From Parahaliea maris (GTDB lineage Bacteria > Pseudomonadota > Gammaproteobacteria > Pseudomonadales > Halieaceae), in contig NZ_VRZA01000007.1 in NCBI RefSeq assembly GCF_008064665.1, positions 124,001 to 188,000 of the forward strand: DNA of 64,000 nt. The letters are read 5' to 3'. This document shows positions 19,046-28,282 of this stretch, piece after piece. The notes under the pieces were generated by a model. The model saw nothing but the letters and a program-made list of their open reading frames with translations, ran no database searches and had not been told where the DNA came from. The stretch's first letter is position 1, and the number at the start of each line of letters is the position of its first letter. The translations under genes and the position numbers were made by a program.

Positions 19046-19399
19046 GGGCAAATTCCTGTTATCTGGTTGAAGATTGCCAACCGAACTCAATAGCCGCCTC
19101 CGTCCCCGCTGCGTTTGCGTCCGCATGGAAATCGTAAGACAGTGTTAGCGAGAACCCGAGTAAGGCTGTTACCGGATACCTACCGCGCTGGGAAAGTATA
19201 GACCAGATTCCATGATTGGCCGGGTGATGAGCAAGCAGGGCCAGGACGTGGCGAGAAGTAGCTTTGCTGAATTGTACCTATTTAGTTTTAATCTGCGACT
19301 GGCTCTTGTTATTCTCGTAAGCCGTTAGCTGGAAGCCGGAACTATTTTGTAACCGAATGTTCCGGTGCTGTGACGAACAAATAAGCTTGGAGATCCCCA

Positions 19400-20188
19400 A
19401 TGAAACTTTCACACCTTGCAAGTGCGTGTTCCCTGGTCGCTATGGTTGTTGCCCTGCCGGCAATGGCGAGAATCTCGGTCAGCGAATCAGGAGACAATTA
19501 TCTGGTTACCGATAGTGACGGTTGCGTCGCCGTTTTTGATCGTCACGGAAGAGAAAAGTCGTCCACCGAAAAGTGCTCGAGCAGGGACCTCCGGGACATG
19601 GAAGATGCCGTGGACGACTATCGTGACGGCCGCCACAGTTCCTCGGATCGCGATCGTCATTCCTCAAGCCACAGCTCCAGCCGCGGTGGGCGGACGAACT
19701 ATGAGATACACGGCGTCTCGGACAACAAGCTCAGAATCTGGGATAGCCCCCGTAAGGGTTCGGAAGTCGTGGCGGGTGGCGTTCGCAATGGCGAGCGCGT
19801 TCGCGGCCTGGGCAATTGCGAACACCATCACGGAGAACAGTGGTGCGAGGTTGAGTACCGAGGTGACCGGGGCTGGGTGATGGAAAAATTCCTGCGGGAA
19901 ACCAGCAGTGGCAGCAGTCATTCTTCTGATCGTTACCGCGACGACGACAGGGATCGTTACAGTAGCCGGGGAAGTGATGACCTGCAGGACCTCAAGGACA
20001 TACGCGCCAGCCGCGGTGAAGATGAACTGGAGGACATGGGCTACCGCTACGAGAAGCGCATCGAAGGCAGGAACGGCGATATTGAGTACTGGTGGAACCG
20101 ACGTGACGACCAATGTATCGCAGTCAATGTTAATGATGGGCGTTATATCGCGCTTACCAAGCAGCCTGAAGCGATGTGCGGGCGATAA
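19400..20188 (+). CDS. Secreted SH3-domain protein, copy 1
   Basis: 262 residues with a signal peptide cut after PAMA. A small N-terminal module (DGCVAVFDRHGREKSSTEKC, then DAVDDYRDG) is followed by a Ser/Asp/Arg-rich linker. A bacterial SH3 domain comes next (NKLRIWDSPRKGSEVVAGGV to GDRGWVMEKFL), then a second low-complexity linker and a C-terminal domain with EDELEDMGYRYEKRIEGRNG. Periplasmic SH3b domains often bind peptidoglycan or peptides. It is a close paralogue of the gene at 24452, and even the ribosome-site region (CTTGGAGA) is shared. Its function is unknown. Confidence 0.8.
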   Translation: MKLSHLASACSLVAMVVALPAMARISVSESGDNYLVTDSDGCVAVFDRHGREKSSTEKCSSRDLRDMEDAVDDYRDGRHSSSDRDRHSSSHSSSRGGRTNYEIHGVSDNKLRIWDSPRKGSEVVAGGVRNGERVRGLGNCEHHHGEQWCEVEYRGDRGWVMEKFLRETSSGSSHSSDRYRDDDRDRYSSRGSDDLQDLKDIRASRGEDELEDMGYRYEKRIEGRNGDIEYWWNRRDDQCIAVNVNDGRYIALTKQPEAMCGR

Positions 20189-20202
20189 ACTGGCGTGACC
20201 CG

Positions 20203-20232
20203 ATGTGCTGTGGTGCCCTTACCACCGCACAT
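20203..20232. terminator. Hairpin between convergent genes
   Basis: ATGTGCTGTGGT pairs with ACCACCGCACAT (11 of 12 pairs) around a 6-base loop in the gap between copy 1 of the SH3 gene and the PLD gene. Confidence 0.45.
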
Positions 20233-20246
20233 TGGATGTCATACCT

Positions 20247-21818
20247 TTAGAGCTCTTCTTCGAACAGGGTGCCCATTGATTGCTGGAATTGATCGAGCAA
20301 TGATTCGGGAACCTGGAACGCTGCCGCGTCTTTGGCTGTCACCTTGCGGCTGTACTTGAGGTCGTTTTCCAGAAACAATTGCCGGAGCTGGCTGGAGAGT
20401 ACCGCATCCCGGAACACGATGGCGTTTTCGCTGTTCAGCTTTTCACTGCGAGGATCCAGGTTGTAGGAGCCGACCAGGCTGATCGTACTGTCGATCACCG
20501 CGAACTTGGAGTGCATGGTCCCCTGGCTCGGACTTTCCTCATCTGCGGCCTGTCCGGTCCATTCCCAGATGTGCACACCGGCATCTTCGTTGGGGCAGGC
20601 GGAGACCTCGGGTGATTCGTTCACTGCTATCAGATCCTTGTAGTAGCCACGGCCGACGAGACTGATTTGCGGGTGATTGTTGGCCTCGGGACCATTGGTG
20701 ACCAGTTTTACGGATACGCAGCGCTGCGCCGCTGCAGTAATGGAGGCGAACAGCGCCGGGGTCGGCACGAAATAGGCGTTGGCGATGATAATCTCACGCT
20801 CGGCCTGCTGGAACAGTTTTTCGTAGGCTTGCAGCAGATAGGTTTCTTCAAGGCGGGGCCGGTTCTGCACGAAGCGGCAGGCGGCTGCATGGTAGTCCAG
20901 TGCCGGTTGGCGCTGTTCAAGTTGGGCAATGTAATCGTCAATAGCCGGGTCGGTGGTGTAACTGATGGGGAGCTTCCCCGTGCTGTCCATCACGTTGCGC
21001 GTCGCATCCCAGTACAGGTTGGTATTGAAGATGCCGCGGCTCTCCTTCACCGAAATAAAGTAGTCAAAGTTACGGTCGAAGGCCTCGACCATATCCTTCA
21101 CGACCGCACCGCGTACCACGACGTCCTGGTCGCGCCAGTTCATGGCGGGGTTGTTGGGATCTGCCCGGAAATACTCGTTGCCAATGTTCAGGCCGCCTGT
21201 GACCACTACGCCGTTATCCGTTTCTCCATCGATAATCCACATCTTTTCGTGGTAGCGCTTGTCGAGGTGGGTCAGGTTGCTGTGGGGCGTGAGCAGGGGT
21301 ATGGGTACCTCGTTCAGCCACTGCAGGGCCATGGCCTCATAACCCTCGACTTCGATGTCGTTCTGCTTGAGGTCAAAGAACATCCACTGGGTCTGTAACC
21401 AGGGATTGGAGAAGGCATCGACGATGACCCGGACATCCAGGCCCTCGGCGCGCTTCTGCTTTAGCACTTCGGCAATGCGAACTCCCGATTCGTCGCCCCG
21501 GAATATGAGTGTCTGAATGCGAATCGACTTCGTCGCGCCCTTGAGGGCCGCCATGCGCGCTGCGAATGAATCGCCCCCGTCCTGCACAACGGCCACTTCG
21601 CACTCGTCCTGATCGCGAACCGGAAACAGGCCGCTGAGCCCGACATCGGTGAAGGGGCTGCCGACAAATGTGCTTTCCGGATCGAGCACGGGGGAGCTGT
21701 CGGCGCCTGCGGTGGCGACCTGTGGGCCATCCTGTTCCTGCGGGTTGCTGGCGCAACCGCAGATGATGGTGATCGCGAGTACAACCAGTGCGGGGTAAAA
21801 GGGGTTGCGAGACGTCAT
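20247..21818 (-). CDS. Phospholipase D-family lipoprotein
   Basis: 523 residues with a lipoprotein-type signal (VLAITIICGCASN, lipobox ICGC). Two HKD catalytic motifs are present: HEKMWIID with downstream GGLNIGNEYF, and HSKFAVID with GSYNLDPRSE. This is the pattern of cardiolipin synthase-like and phosphatidyltransferase/PLD enzymes; GSYNLDPRSxxLNSE is typical of the exported YmdC/ClsC-like group. It probably acts on phospholipids at the periplasmic membrane face. It is a monocistronic gene convergent with the first SH3 gene and divergent from the aspartyl protease gene. Confidence 0.87.
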   Translation of the reverse strand: MTSRNPFYPALVVLAITIICGCASNPQEQDGPQVATAGADSSPVLDPESTFVGSPFTDVGLSGLFPVRDQDECEVAVVQDGGDSFAARMAALKGATKSIRIQTLIFRGDESGVRIAEVLKQKRAEGLDVRVIVDAFSNPWLQTQWMFFDLKQNDIEVEGYEAMALQWLNEVPIPLLTPHSNLTHLDKRYHEKMWIIDGETDNGVVVTGGLNIGNEYFRADPNNPAMNWRDQDVVVRGAVVKDMVEAFDRNFDYFISVKESRGIFNTNLYWDATRNVMDSTGKLPISYTTDPAIDDYIAQLEQRQPALDYHAAACRFVQNRPRLEETYLLQAYEKLFQQAEREIIIANAYFVPTPALFASITAAAQRCVSVKLVTNGPEANNHPQISLVGRGYYKDLIAVNESPEVSACPNEDAGVHIWEWTGQAADEESPSQGTMHSKFAVIDSTISLVGSYNLDPRSEKLNSENAIVFRDAVLSSQLRQLFLENDLKYSRKVTAKDAAAFQVPESLLDQFQQSMGTLFEEEL

Positions 21819-22064
21819 TTTCCTGGCTGCTTGCTATTGTTTACATCGGTCAGTCGCCAGCATAGCCTATTGTGGGCCTGTGCTTAAGGGTACGCCGGCT
21901 CCGGGGCTGCGCTAACAGGCCGGTTGGAACAGCTCATGCCCCCTGCCTATACTTACAGGGCCGTTCGGCGATGGTTGCCTGATTGAGATACTTTGGTACA
22001 GTCATGGTGAGTGCGATACCGTTCCCGGTACTAGTGTTTTGTCCAAGGTGGAAGAGTAAACCCG

Positions 22065-23357
22065 ATGAAATATCCCGATAGTTTAAAACGCCTTGCCTCC
22101 CGGTTGGGTGTCGTTGTTGGTACAGCCACACTATCTGTTGCCGCGTTTTCCCAGGCTCCTGAGCTGACCCCGGAAGAACAGGAAAAACTGCACAAGCTCA
22201 CCGCATTCCTTGAATCGGTCAATGAGTTCCTGCCCACCGTCAACCGTGTCGACGTGTCGTCATTGCCGATAACCATGTCATATAGAGATGTGCTTGACCA
22301 TGTCGTAGTGGATGTCGCAGTGGGCGACGGCGAGGCCTTGCCCTTCATGTTTGACACCGGCGCACCGACCTACATAACCAAAGAGATTTCTGAAGCCAAT
22401 CCCGGCGAGGTAGTCATCGAGACGGTAGGCGCTGCGGGTGGTGGCAAGTTGATCTGGAGCCCGCTGGAGCGGCTCTCATCCATGGCCGTGGAGGGCAAAC
22501 TGTCCATTGAAGATCCTACGGTTCAAATCGGCTGGGAACCCGACTCGGGGCTCTACTGCATAACTCCCCATGGACTTCTCGGTGCGCCTGCGATGCGTAA
22601 CGCAGTATGGCAGGTCAACTACGGTACCGGAGAAATTACCGTGGCGGCTTCGGCGGACCAATTGGACCATATCGACGGTGCCATCGAACTTCCCTTCAGC
22701 GTTAAGCCAAAAACGCTTTCTCCTTCGCCGCAGGTTGAACTGGGGGTGGGGAACGGAACGCTTACTTTCCTGGTGGATACCGGTGGCGGTATTCCCCTGA
22801 CGATCAATACCAAGGATCTGGCATCGGTCGGCGTCGAGGTGCCGGCGAACGCACCGGTTTCGGTTAATCTGGCCGGCGGCGCTGGTGGGACATTTGAAAT
22901 CAAACTGGCCGGCCTGCAGTTGCCAGTCAATGTGGGCGGCAGGCAAATCAACACCACGGTTTTTGTCGGCGATGGCATGGCGCCCACTACGGCAGGCAAC
23001 ATGGGCCACATGTTCCTGAAGAATTTCGTCGTAACCTTCGACTGGTCGCAGAACAAGATGTTTCTCGACCCATTGGCCGAGGATGGTAGCGTGGAACCGA
23101 TGTCCGATGCCAAGGCGGCGGGCATCGGGCTGCAGAACGGATCAGTTATTATCAACTCCCTCGCGTTGGGTGGCCCGGCGGACAAGGCGGGGTTGAAACT
23201 TGGCGATATCGTGACCAGGGTCGACGGCAACAGCGTCGAAGACATCGCGCTCGATGATTATTGTGAGTTGCTGAAAACCCAACCACAGTCGGTAACGACA
23301 GCGGCAGGCAAGACATACGATATCGGTACCATCAAGGGTTTTCTGACTGGTCAGTGA
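22065..23357 (+). CDS. Double-DTG retropepsin-like aspartyl protease with PDZ domain
   Basis: 430 residues, exported (hydrophobic signal about residues 13-30). Two retropepsin-like domains occur in one chain: FDTGAPTYI with Asp97 and LVDTGGGIPLTI with Asp238, so a pseudo-dimeric active site can form within one polypeptide. A C-terminal PDZ domain (about 345-425; GSVIINSLALGGPADKAGLK, GDIVTRVDGNSV) follows. Tandem DTG plus PDZ is a known but little-studied arrangement in gammaproteobacteria. It lies 38 bases before a CPBP membrane protease gene on the same strand, so two proteases of different class are likely co-expressed. Confidence 0.82.
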   Translation: MKYPDSLKRLASRLGVVVGTATLSVAAFSQAPELTPEEQEKLHKLTAFLESVNEFLPTVNRVDVSSLPITMSYRDVLDHVVVDVAVGDGEALPFMFDTGAPTYITKEISEANPGEVVIETVGAAGGGKLIWSPLERLSSMAVEGKLSIEDPTVQIGWEPDSGLYCITPHGLLGAPAMRNAVWQVNYGTGEITVAASADQLDHIDGAIELPFSVKPKTLSPSPQVELGVGNGTLTFLVDTGGGIPLTINTKDLASVGVEVPANAPVSVNLAGGAGGTFEIKLAGLQLPVNVGGRQINTTVFVGDGMAPTTAGNMGHMFLKNFVVTFDWSQNKMFLDPLAEDGSVEPMSDAKAAGIGLQNGSVIINSLALGGPADKAGLKLGDIVTRVDGNSVEDIALDDYCELLKTQPQSVTTAAGKTYDIGTIKGFLTGQ

Positions 23358-23395
23358 TTCATGTGATCAGATAGAAACAACAGGGCAATGGAGCT

Positions 23396-24187
23396 GTGAA
23401 ACCAAAGCAAAATCTGCCGGTCATTTCTTTTATCGTCCTGACGGTATGGCTGGCCATTGTTCTCGGCGGTGAGATTCTTCAGGCCGGCAAGGGTAGTCTG
23501 GATGAAATGGCCAGCAAGCAGTTCGTCATTGCGCTTTTTGTGGCCCCGATTTTTCTGCTGGCCGTAATAGCCCTGTTCAAATGGGACTGGCAAGCGATAG
23601 GTTTTAAGACGGCGCAGGACTGGAAGTTGCTTTGGCTTCCGGGATTATTTGTCCTGGGCTTTATCGGTATGGCGGTTGTCACGGGGCTGCCACCCACAGC
23701 TACCATCGTCATCGTGCTGGTCAATTCGATGCTGGTCGGTATCTCGGAGGAATTGATGTTCCGGGGCATCCTGTTTCGCAACCTGATGCAGACGTCAATG
23801 GGGACCTGGGCAGCTATCTGGGTCGTTTCGATCGTGTTTGGCCTGGTACATTCCCTGAACGGATTCATGACCGGGGATTTCATTGCCGCTTCGGCGCAAG
23901 CATTGGCGGCGATGATGTCAGGAATCTGGTTGCATGCCATACGCCTGAGAACAACGTCCCTGTACCCGGCGATGATCATTCATGGGCTGTGGGATTTTGC
24001 CTTGTTTCTGGTCGCTGCGGCAGTCGTAGCGGGCGGGGTGGCTGGGGGTTCCAGCAACGAGATTGCGGACCCCAACATGCTCGAGCAGATATTGTTGCCT
24101 GCTCTGATGCCTTTGCCCCTGTTTGTATATGGGCTGTGGCTGCTGCGTGGCATCGGCCGAAAAACGAAGGCGCAAGTATTGGCCTGA
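23396..24187 (+). CDS. CPBP-family (CAAX-like) intramembrane metalloprotease
   Basis: 263 residues, about seven membrane segments. The conserved glutamate pair and arginine of the Abi/CPBP family are in SEELMFRGILFRN. The histidine motifs FGLVHSLNG and MIIHGLWDFALF complete the site. The GTG start is inferred from the reading frame; the ribosome site is weak. It is probably co-transcribed with the aspartyl protease. Family members cleave prenylated proteins in eukaryotes and have roles in bacteriocin self-immunity in some bacteria; the role here is unknown. Confidence 0.83.
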   Translation: MKPKQNLPVISFIVLTVWLAIVLGGEILQAGKGSLDEMASKQFVIALFVAPIFLLAVIALFKWDWQAIGFKTAQDWKLLWLPGLFVLGFIGMAVVTGLPPTATIVIVLVNSMLVGISEELMFRGILFRNLMQTSMGTWAAIWVVSIVFGLVHSLNGFMTGDFIAASAQALAAMMSGIWLHAIRLRTTSLYPAMIIHGLWDFALFLVAAAVVAGGVAGGSSNEIADPNMLEQILLPALMPLPLFVYGLWLLRGIGRKTKAQVLA

Positions 24188-24451
24188 CCGAGCAGGCTAC
24201 ATGGGTTTGCAAAACACTGCTACCTTATCCCCTGATGAAGGGGTAGATACATGCCGGTATGGGCCTCCATCCTGCGGGCGGTTTTGTACCATGGTTGTCA
24301 CCGGGGGCTGTCGGCTTGCTGTACTTGGCTCTATTGCTTTGTAGGCCGGCAGGCACTATCTTCCTTTTCGTTGGCAGGCTGTAAAGAATCTGCAAACATT
24401 TCGTGGTCACATGAGTCGTTTGTGAATAATACTTGATCTTGGAGACAGGCT

Positions 24452-25210
24452 ATGAAATCACGCTACCTCGCGAGCGCATGCTCACTCGCTGTTCTGATGA
24501 CAGCCCTGCCCGCAATGGCCAGAATCACGGTTACCGAGTCGGGTGAAAACTACCTGGTCAACGTGGGTGACGGTTGCATCATTGTCGTAGACCGCCACGG
24601 CAGGGAAAAGTCGTCCACCGAACAATGCTCCAGCCGGGATGTTCGGGATGCCGAGGAGGCCGTGGACGACTACCGGGACGGCCGCCACAAAAACTCCGAT
24701 CGCTATTCCTCAAGCAGCAGTTCCAGCCATGGTGGACGCAAGAATTATGAAATTCATGGCGTTTCCGACAACAAACTCAGAATCTGGGATCGTCCCTCCC
24801 AGGACTCGCGCGTAGTCGCCGGTGGTGTCCACAACGGTGAGCGTGTTCGTGGTCTGGGTGATTGCGAACGGCATCACGGGGAAGAGTGGTGCGAGGTGGA
24901 ATACCGGGGTGATAAAGGCTGGGTGATGCAGAAATTCCTGCGGGAAACGAGCAGCGGCAGCAGCCATTCCTCAGACCGCCACCGGAGCAGTGGTAGCGAC
25001 GACCTTCAGGACCTGAAGGACATGCGAGCCAGTCGCGGGGAAGATGAACTCGAAGACATGGGATACCGCTACGAGAAGCGCATAGAAGGCAAGAACGGCG
25101 ATATCGAGTATTGGTGGAACCGAAGCGACGACCAGTGTATCGCGGTAAACGTCAAAGATGGTCACTACGTGGCGCTCACCAAGCAACCTGAGGTGATGTG
25201 CGGTAAATGA
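24452..25210 (+). CDS. Secreted SH3-domain protein, copy 2
   Basis: 252-residue paralogue of the protein at 19400 with the same layout: signal peptide, small Cys-containing module (GDGCIIVVDRHGREKSSTEQC), Ser-rich linker, SH3 domain (NKLRIWDRPSQDSRVVAGGV), second linker, and the C-terminal GEDELEDMGYRYEKRIEGKNG domain. Differences from copy 1 are concentrated in the linkers. The two copies are separated by a PLD and two protease genes, so the duplication is not simply tandem. Its function is unknown. Confidence 0.8.
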   Translation: MKSRYLASACSLAVLMTALPAMARITVTESGENYLVNVGDGCIIVVDRHGREKSSTEQCSSRDVRDAEEAVDDYRDGRHKNSDRYSSSSSSSHGGRKNYEIHGVSDNKLRIWDRPSQDSRVVAGGVHNGERVRGLGDCERHHGEEWCEVEYRGDKGWVMQKFLRETSSGSSHSSDRHRSSGSDDLQDLKDMRASRGEDELEDMGYRYEKRIEGKNGDIEYWWNRSDDQCIAVNVKDGHYVALTKQPEVMCGK

Positions 25211-25313
25211 GTTGGGGTGAACGGTCGTTGCCATGGCCGATTGCCCCAGAGTCGGCGGGTAATTAAATCCCGTTACTACGTTAGTGGCGTCGCAGTATGC
25301 GCAGGTATTACAA

Positions 25314-25853
25314 ATGCTATTAAAACCGCATATCAAGACAGTTTTGCTATCCATTGCGATGGCCCTGTCCGCCTGGATTCTCTCACCCAACGTGGTCGCT
25401 GAAGCCAGTGGCCCGGACTTCTTCAAGGCCGTAGATAGTCGGGCGGATGGTTTGCTTCGACTTCGGGCCGGCCCGGAAGAAGATGCGGAAGTGACGGGGG
25501 CGATTCGCAGCGGGGACACCGTGCGCAACCTCGGATGTGAAGGTGAGGGAGATGCCCGTTGGTGTCGCGTAGGCTCGTTGGCGGATGAATCAGCCGACGG
25601 CTGGGTACAGTCCCGCTATCTCACGGAAGCACAGCCTCCTGCTGCGCCGGGGGTGGGAAAGTCGCTGGCTGACGGCGATGATTCTGGTAATCCATCGGTC
25701 TACCAGAGGGGCACTGGAGAGTTCGAAGTGAATTTCAAGGGTGGCTGTGGAGCGCTGTTTGATCCGAAGGGCCATCGCATTACTGCTGGCTCCAGTTGCT
25801 CAGAGGCGCAACTCAAGATGGCTGAGCAAGCCGTTGCGGCCTTTCAGGACTAA
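25314..25853 (+). CDS. Secreted SH3-domain protein with C-terminal shuffled module
   Basis: 179 residues. The signal sequence (HIKTVLLSIAMALSAWILS) is followed by an SH3 domain (LLRLRAGPEEDAEVTGAIRS to DGWVQSRYL). The C-terminus, GGCGALFDPKGHRITAGSSC then EAQLKMAEQAVAAFQD, resembles the N-terminal module of the two SH3 paralogues nearby, so the domains are in reversed order. ATG 25314 is preferred to the upstream in-frame start because the signal sequence begins there. It lies 103 bases after copy 2, same strand. Its function is unknown. Confidence 0.7.
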   Translation: MLLKPHIKTVLLSIAMALSAWILSPNVVAEASGPDFFKAVDSRADGLLRLRAGPEEDAEVTGAIRSGDTVRNLGCEGEGDARWCRVGSLADESADGWVQSRYLTEAQPPAAPGVGKSLADGDDSGNPSVYQRGTGEFEVNFKGGCGALFDPKGHRITAGSSCSEAQLKMAEQAVAAFQD

Positions 25854-26148
25854 CACTGGCCATCGCCCAGATGATCCTCAATCCAGCCGTTCGGGACAAA
25901 GCCGTGCAAGCCGGCCCCCAGGCCCCCCGATCATCACCCCTTTCCAGACACGGGCAAAGATATTCAGGGTTTCATTCTTTGCATAGGTACGCCGTTCCGG
26001 GAGAGATCGGGGGGTACCAGTAGCCGCAGTCGTTGCGCGCTGTGTTTGTGGATGAGTTGAAGTTTTTGCTGATCGGGCCAGTCTCGCTCGAAGCGGTCGC
26101 TGCATGTTCTGATCACGGCGGCGGTGACCATTCCAAAGTGAGGGAGAT

Positions 26149-27357
26149 ATGACCAAATCATGGCCTCGATTTGTGGCAATCCTGCTGGCGGTCTGGATGA
26201 CCGCGTCCAGTACTCTCGGTGCCGACAGCGAAGCGCGACCAGTCGAGAATTCAACGGAAGTGCCACCGGCTCTGGCGGCGGCGATAAACACGCTGTTGCA
26301 GGAGCACCACGTTCCCGGTGCGAGCGTCGCTGTTATGGATGGCTACCGGATTCTCTGGGCTCAGGGCTTCGGGGTGGCGAGCCTAACCGGGGCGCAGCCG
26401 GTTACCGTGCACACGCGGTTTCAGGCCTGCTCCCTTAGCAAGCCCGTGGCGGTACGGGCGCTGCTGACGCTGGTGGATGCCGGTAAGGTTGAGCTGGATC
26501 AACCGGCCAACCGCTATCTCAAGCGCTGGCAGATCCCGAACAATTCAACTTTCAAAGGTGACATCATCACCGTTCGCCAGCTTGTCACTCACTCCGCGGG
26601 TTTGAGTGCCAGTTTCTACCCCGGCTATCGGCCCGGCGAGAAACTGCCCGACACACTGACTGACATGCTGAACGGCGAGCCCCCGACCACGTCAGAACCG
26701 GTAGAACCCATCTTCGAAGCCGGCAGCCAATGGCGCTATTCGGGCGGTGGTCTTTTGGTGGTGCAATTGCTGATAGAGGACGTCACCGGGCAGGCCTTTG
26801 CGGCGTTCATGCAGTCGACCGTACTGAATCCCTTGCAGATGGCCGACAGCACCTATGTTTCGCCTTACCCGGAAGCGCTTCTAGCGGTGAGCGCCGTGGG
26901 GTATGCGCAGGATGGGACCCTGGTGCCCGGAGGCTACCGGGAGTATCCGGCGGCCGCTGTCGCGGGGCTCTGGACGACGGCATCCGACCTGGCACGCTCG
27001 ATGATTGCGCTGCAGAAAAACGTTAACGGTCTGGAGCCTGGGTTTGTTTCCCGGACACTGGCCCGGGACATGTTGACGCCGCAGGAAACCGGGCTACCGC
27101 CGCAGATCGAGAAGATCCCCACCTTCACGCCGCAAATGGGCCTGGGTTACCTGTTGGAAGGTCGCGACCCGAATACCGGAAAGCCAACGCGATTCTGGCA
27201 CTGGGGCGACAACCCCGGCTATAAGGCCCTGCAGGTGGCCACACTCGAGGGCGGGCGCGGAGTCGTCATTCTCACCAACTCAGATGCCGGCGTCGCCGTT
27301 ACCCGCCCGATTGCAGAGCGTGTTGCTGACTACTACGGCTGGCCACTTGAGGAGTGA
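26149..27357 (+). CDS. Beta-lactamase-fold serine hydrolase
   Basis: 402 residues with a signal peptide (FVAILLAVWMTASSTLGA). Class C/AmpC-like motifs are in order: SLSK (catalytic Ser-x-x-Lys), YSGGG (Tyr-x-x equivalent) and HWGDNPG (HxG in place of KTG). This is the general serine hydrolase family that includes esterases, D-aminopeptidases and penicillin-binding-like proteins; nothing marks it as a true antibiotic-hydrolysing enzyme. A GAGGGAGAT site precedes the ATG. It stands alone, with about 295 bases of uninformative sequence upstream. Confidence 0.85.
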   Translation: MTKSWPRFVAILLAVWMTASSTLGADSEARPVENSTEVPPALAAAINTLLQEHHVPGASVAVMDGYRILWAQGFGVASLTGAQPVTVHTRFQACSLSKPVAVRALLTLVDAGKVELDQPANRYLKRWQIPNNSTFKGDIITVRQLVTHSAGLSASFYPGYRPGEKLPDTLTDMLNGEPPTTSEPVEPIFEAGSQWRYSGGGLLVVQLLIEDVTGQAFAAFMQSTVLNPLQMADSTYVSPYPEALLAVSAVGYAQDGTLVPGGYREYPAAAVAGLWTTASDLARSMIALQKNVNGLEPGFVSRTLARDMLTPQETGLPPQIEKIPTFTPQMGLGYLLEGRDPNTGKPTRFWHWGDNPGYKALQVATLEGGRGVVILTNSDAGVAVTRPIAERVADYYGWPLEE

Positions 27358-27427
27358 GGTTCGTCGGGATCGGGGGCCGTAAATGTTGTAGGCTGTACCT
27401 CCGCAGTAAACCGGCCTCGGGAACACC

Positions 27428-28180
27428 ATGCTAAAAGCCCTGTTTTTCGATATGGACCTGACCTTGTGTGACACCTCCAAGGCCAATGAGGTAGCCACAG
27501 ACAAGCTGGCTGGCGCCGTCACAGATCGATTCGGGCCCGGCATCGATGGGAGTGCATTCGCGCATGCCTACGTAAAAGGGATTTATCGGGACTGGACTGA
27601 GCAGCAGGAGGCACGCTACCTCCCAATCATCCGTGAGCAAAGTGAGGAGGCTTTTCGCGTTCAATTAATTCGGGACCTGCTGGCAGTACTCGGGATTGAT
27701 AACGTCACGGAGCATGAGGCCCTTGCCCTGCAACAGAAGTTCGATCACGACCGCCTCCAGGCCTTTGACTTTTACCCTGGCATTATTGAGTTTCTCGCGG
27801 AAGCCCGTCAGTTGTTCACCCTGGTCGTTATTACTAACGGCCCCGAGTTTTCTCAGTTACCCAAGGTCGAGGCCGTCAAGCTGGCGGAGCATGTCGACCA
27901 CATCATCATCGGCGGCCAGGAGCCGGAACAGAAGCCTGCCCGCTCGATCTTTGAAAAGGCGCTGCAACTCGCCGGTTGTGAGGCCTCCGAAGCGATCCAC
28001 GTGGGGGACAGTCTGGCGGCAGACATCGCTGGCGCGCACAGCACCCACATCACGTCAGTGTGGATTCAGCACCAGCAACCGCTGGACGCGGAACTGGGTA
28101 TCGAGCCCCATCACACGGTGATGCACCCCGCTGAGATTCCCGCGCTGATCCGCACTATCCACAGTGGTGACAACACGTGA
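27428..28180 (+). CDS. HAD-superfamily phosphatase, YjjG-like
   Basis: 250-residue cytosolic HAD hydrolase. Motif I is FFDMDLTLCD with the nucleophile and acid Asp pair, motif II VVITNG, motif III the Lys in EPEQKPARSIF, and motif IV HVGDSLAADIAGA. The helical cap between motifs I and II puts it in subfamily I, like the nucleotidase YjjG and N-acylneuraminate-9-phosphatase. The substrate cannot be told from sequence. Two hairpins follow before the convergent channel gene. Confidence 0.85.
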   Translation: MLKALFFDMDLTLCDTSKANEVATDKLAGAVTDRFGPGIDGSAFAHAYVKGIYRDWTEQQEARYLPIIREQSEEAFRVQLIRDLLAVLGIDNVTEHEALALQQKFDHDRLQAFDFYPGIIEFLAEARQLFTLVVITNGPEFSQLPKVEAVKLAEHVDHIIIGGQEPEQKPARSIFEKALQLAGCEASEAIHVGDSLAADIAGAHSTHITSVWIQHQQPLDAELGIEPHHTVMHPAEIPALIRTIHSGDNT

Positions 28181-28198
28181 CATCCAGCATGCCGCGAG

Positions 28199-28217
28199 TG
28201 CTCTGGTTAGCAGAGCA
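28199..28217 (+). terminator. Hairpin after HAD gene
   Basis: TGCTCTG-GTTAG-CAGAGCA, perfect 7-bp stem 19 bases after the HAD stop. No T-run follows. A second hairpin (CCCGG / CCGGG, 28260-28279) lies just before the end of the convergent channel gene. Confidence 0.35.
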
Positions 28218-28282
28218 TAGCCACCCAGGACTCCCCCCGGCGAATCTTGATTAGAGGCTCCCGGAGATTTGAACCCGGGTAA

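Noticed and set aside
26149-27357. Antibiotic-resistance beta-lactamase
   Set aside because: The SxxK and YxG motifs are shared by many esterases and peptidases of this fold, and the KTG box is HWG; there is no basis for a resistance claim.
28199-28279. D-arm-like and T-arm-like hairpins after the HAD gene, suggesting a tRNA
   Set aside because: The two parts read as tRNA arms only on opposite strands and no acceptor stem exists; better seen as hairpins between convergent genes.
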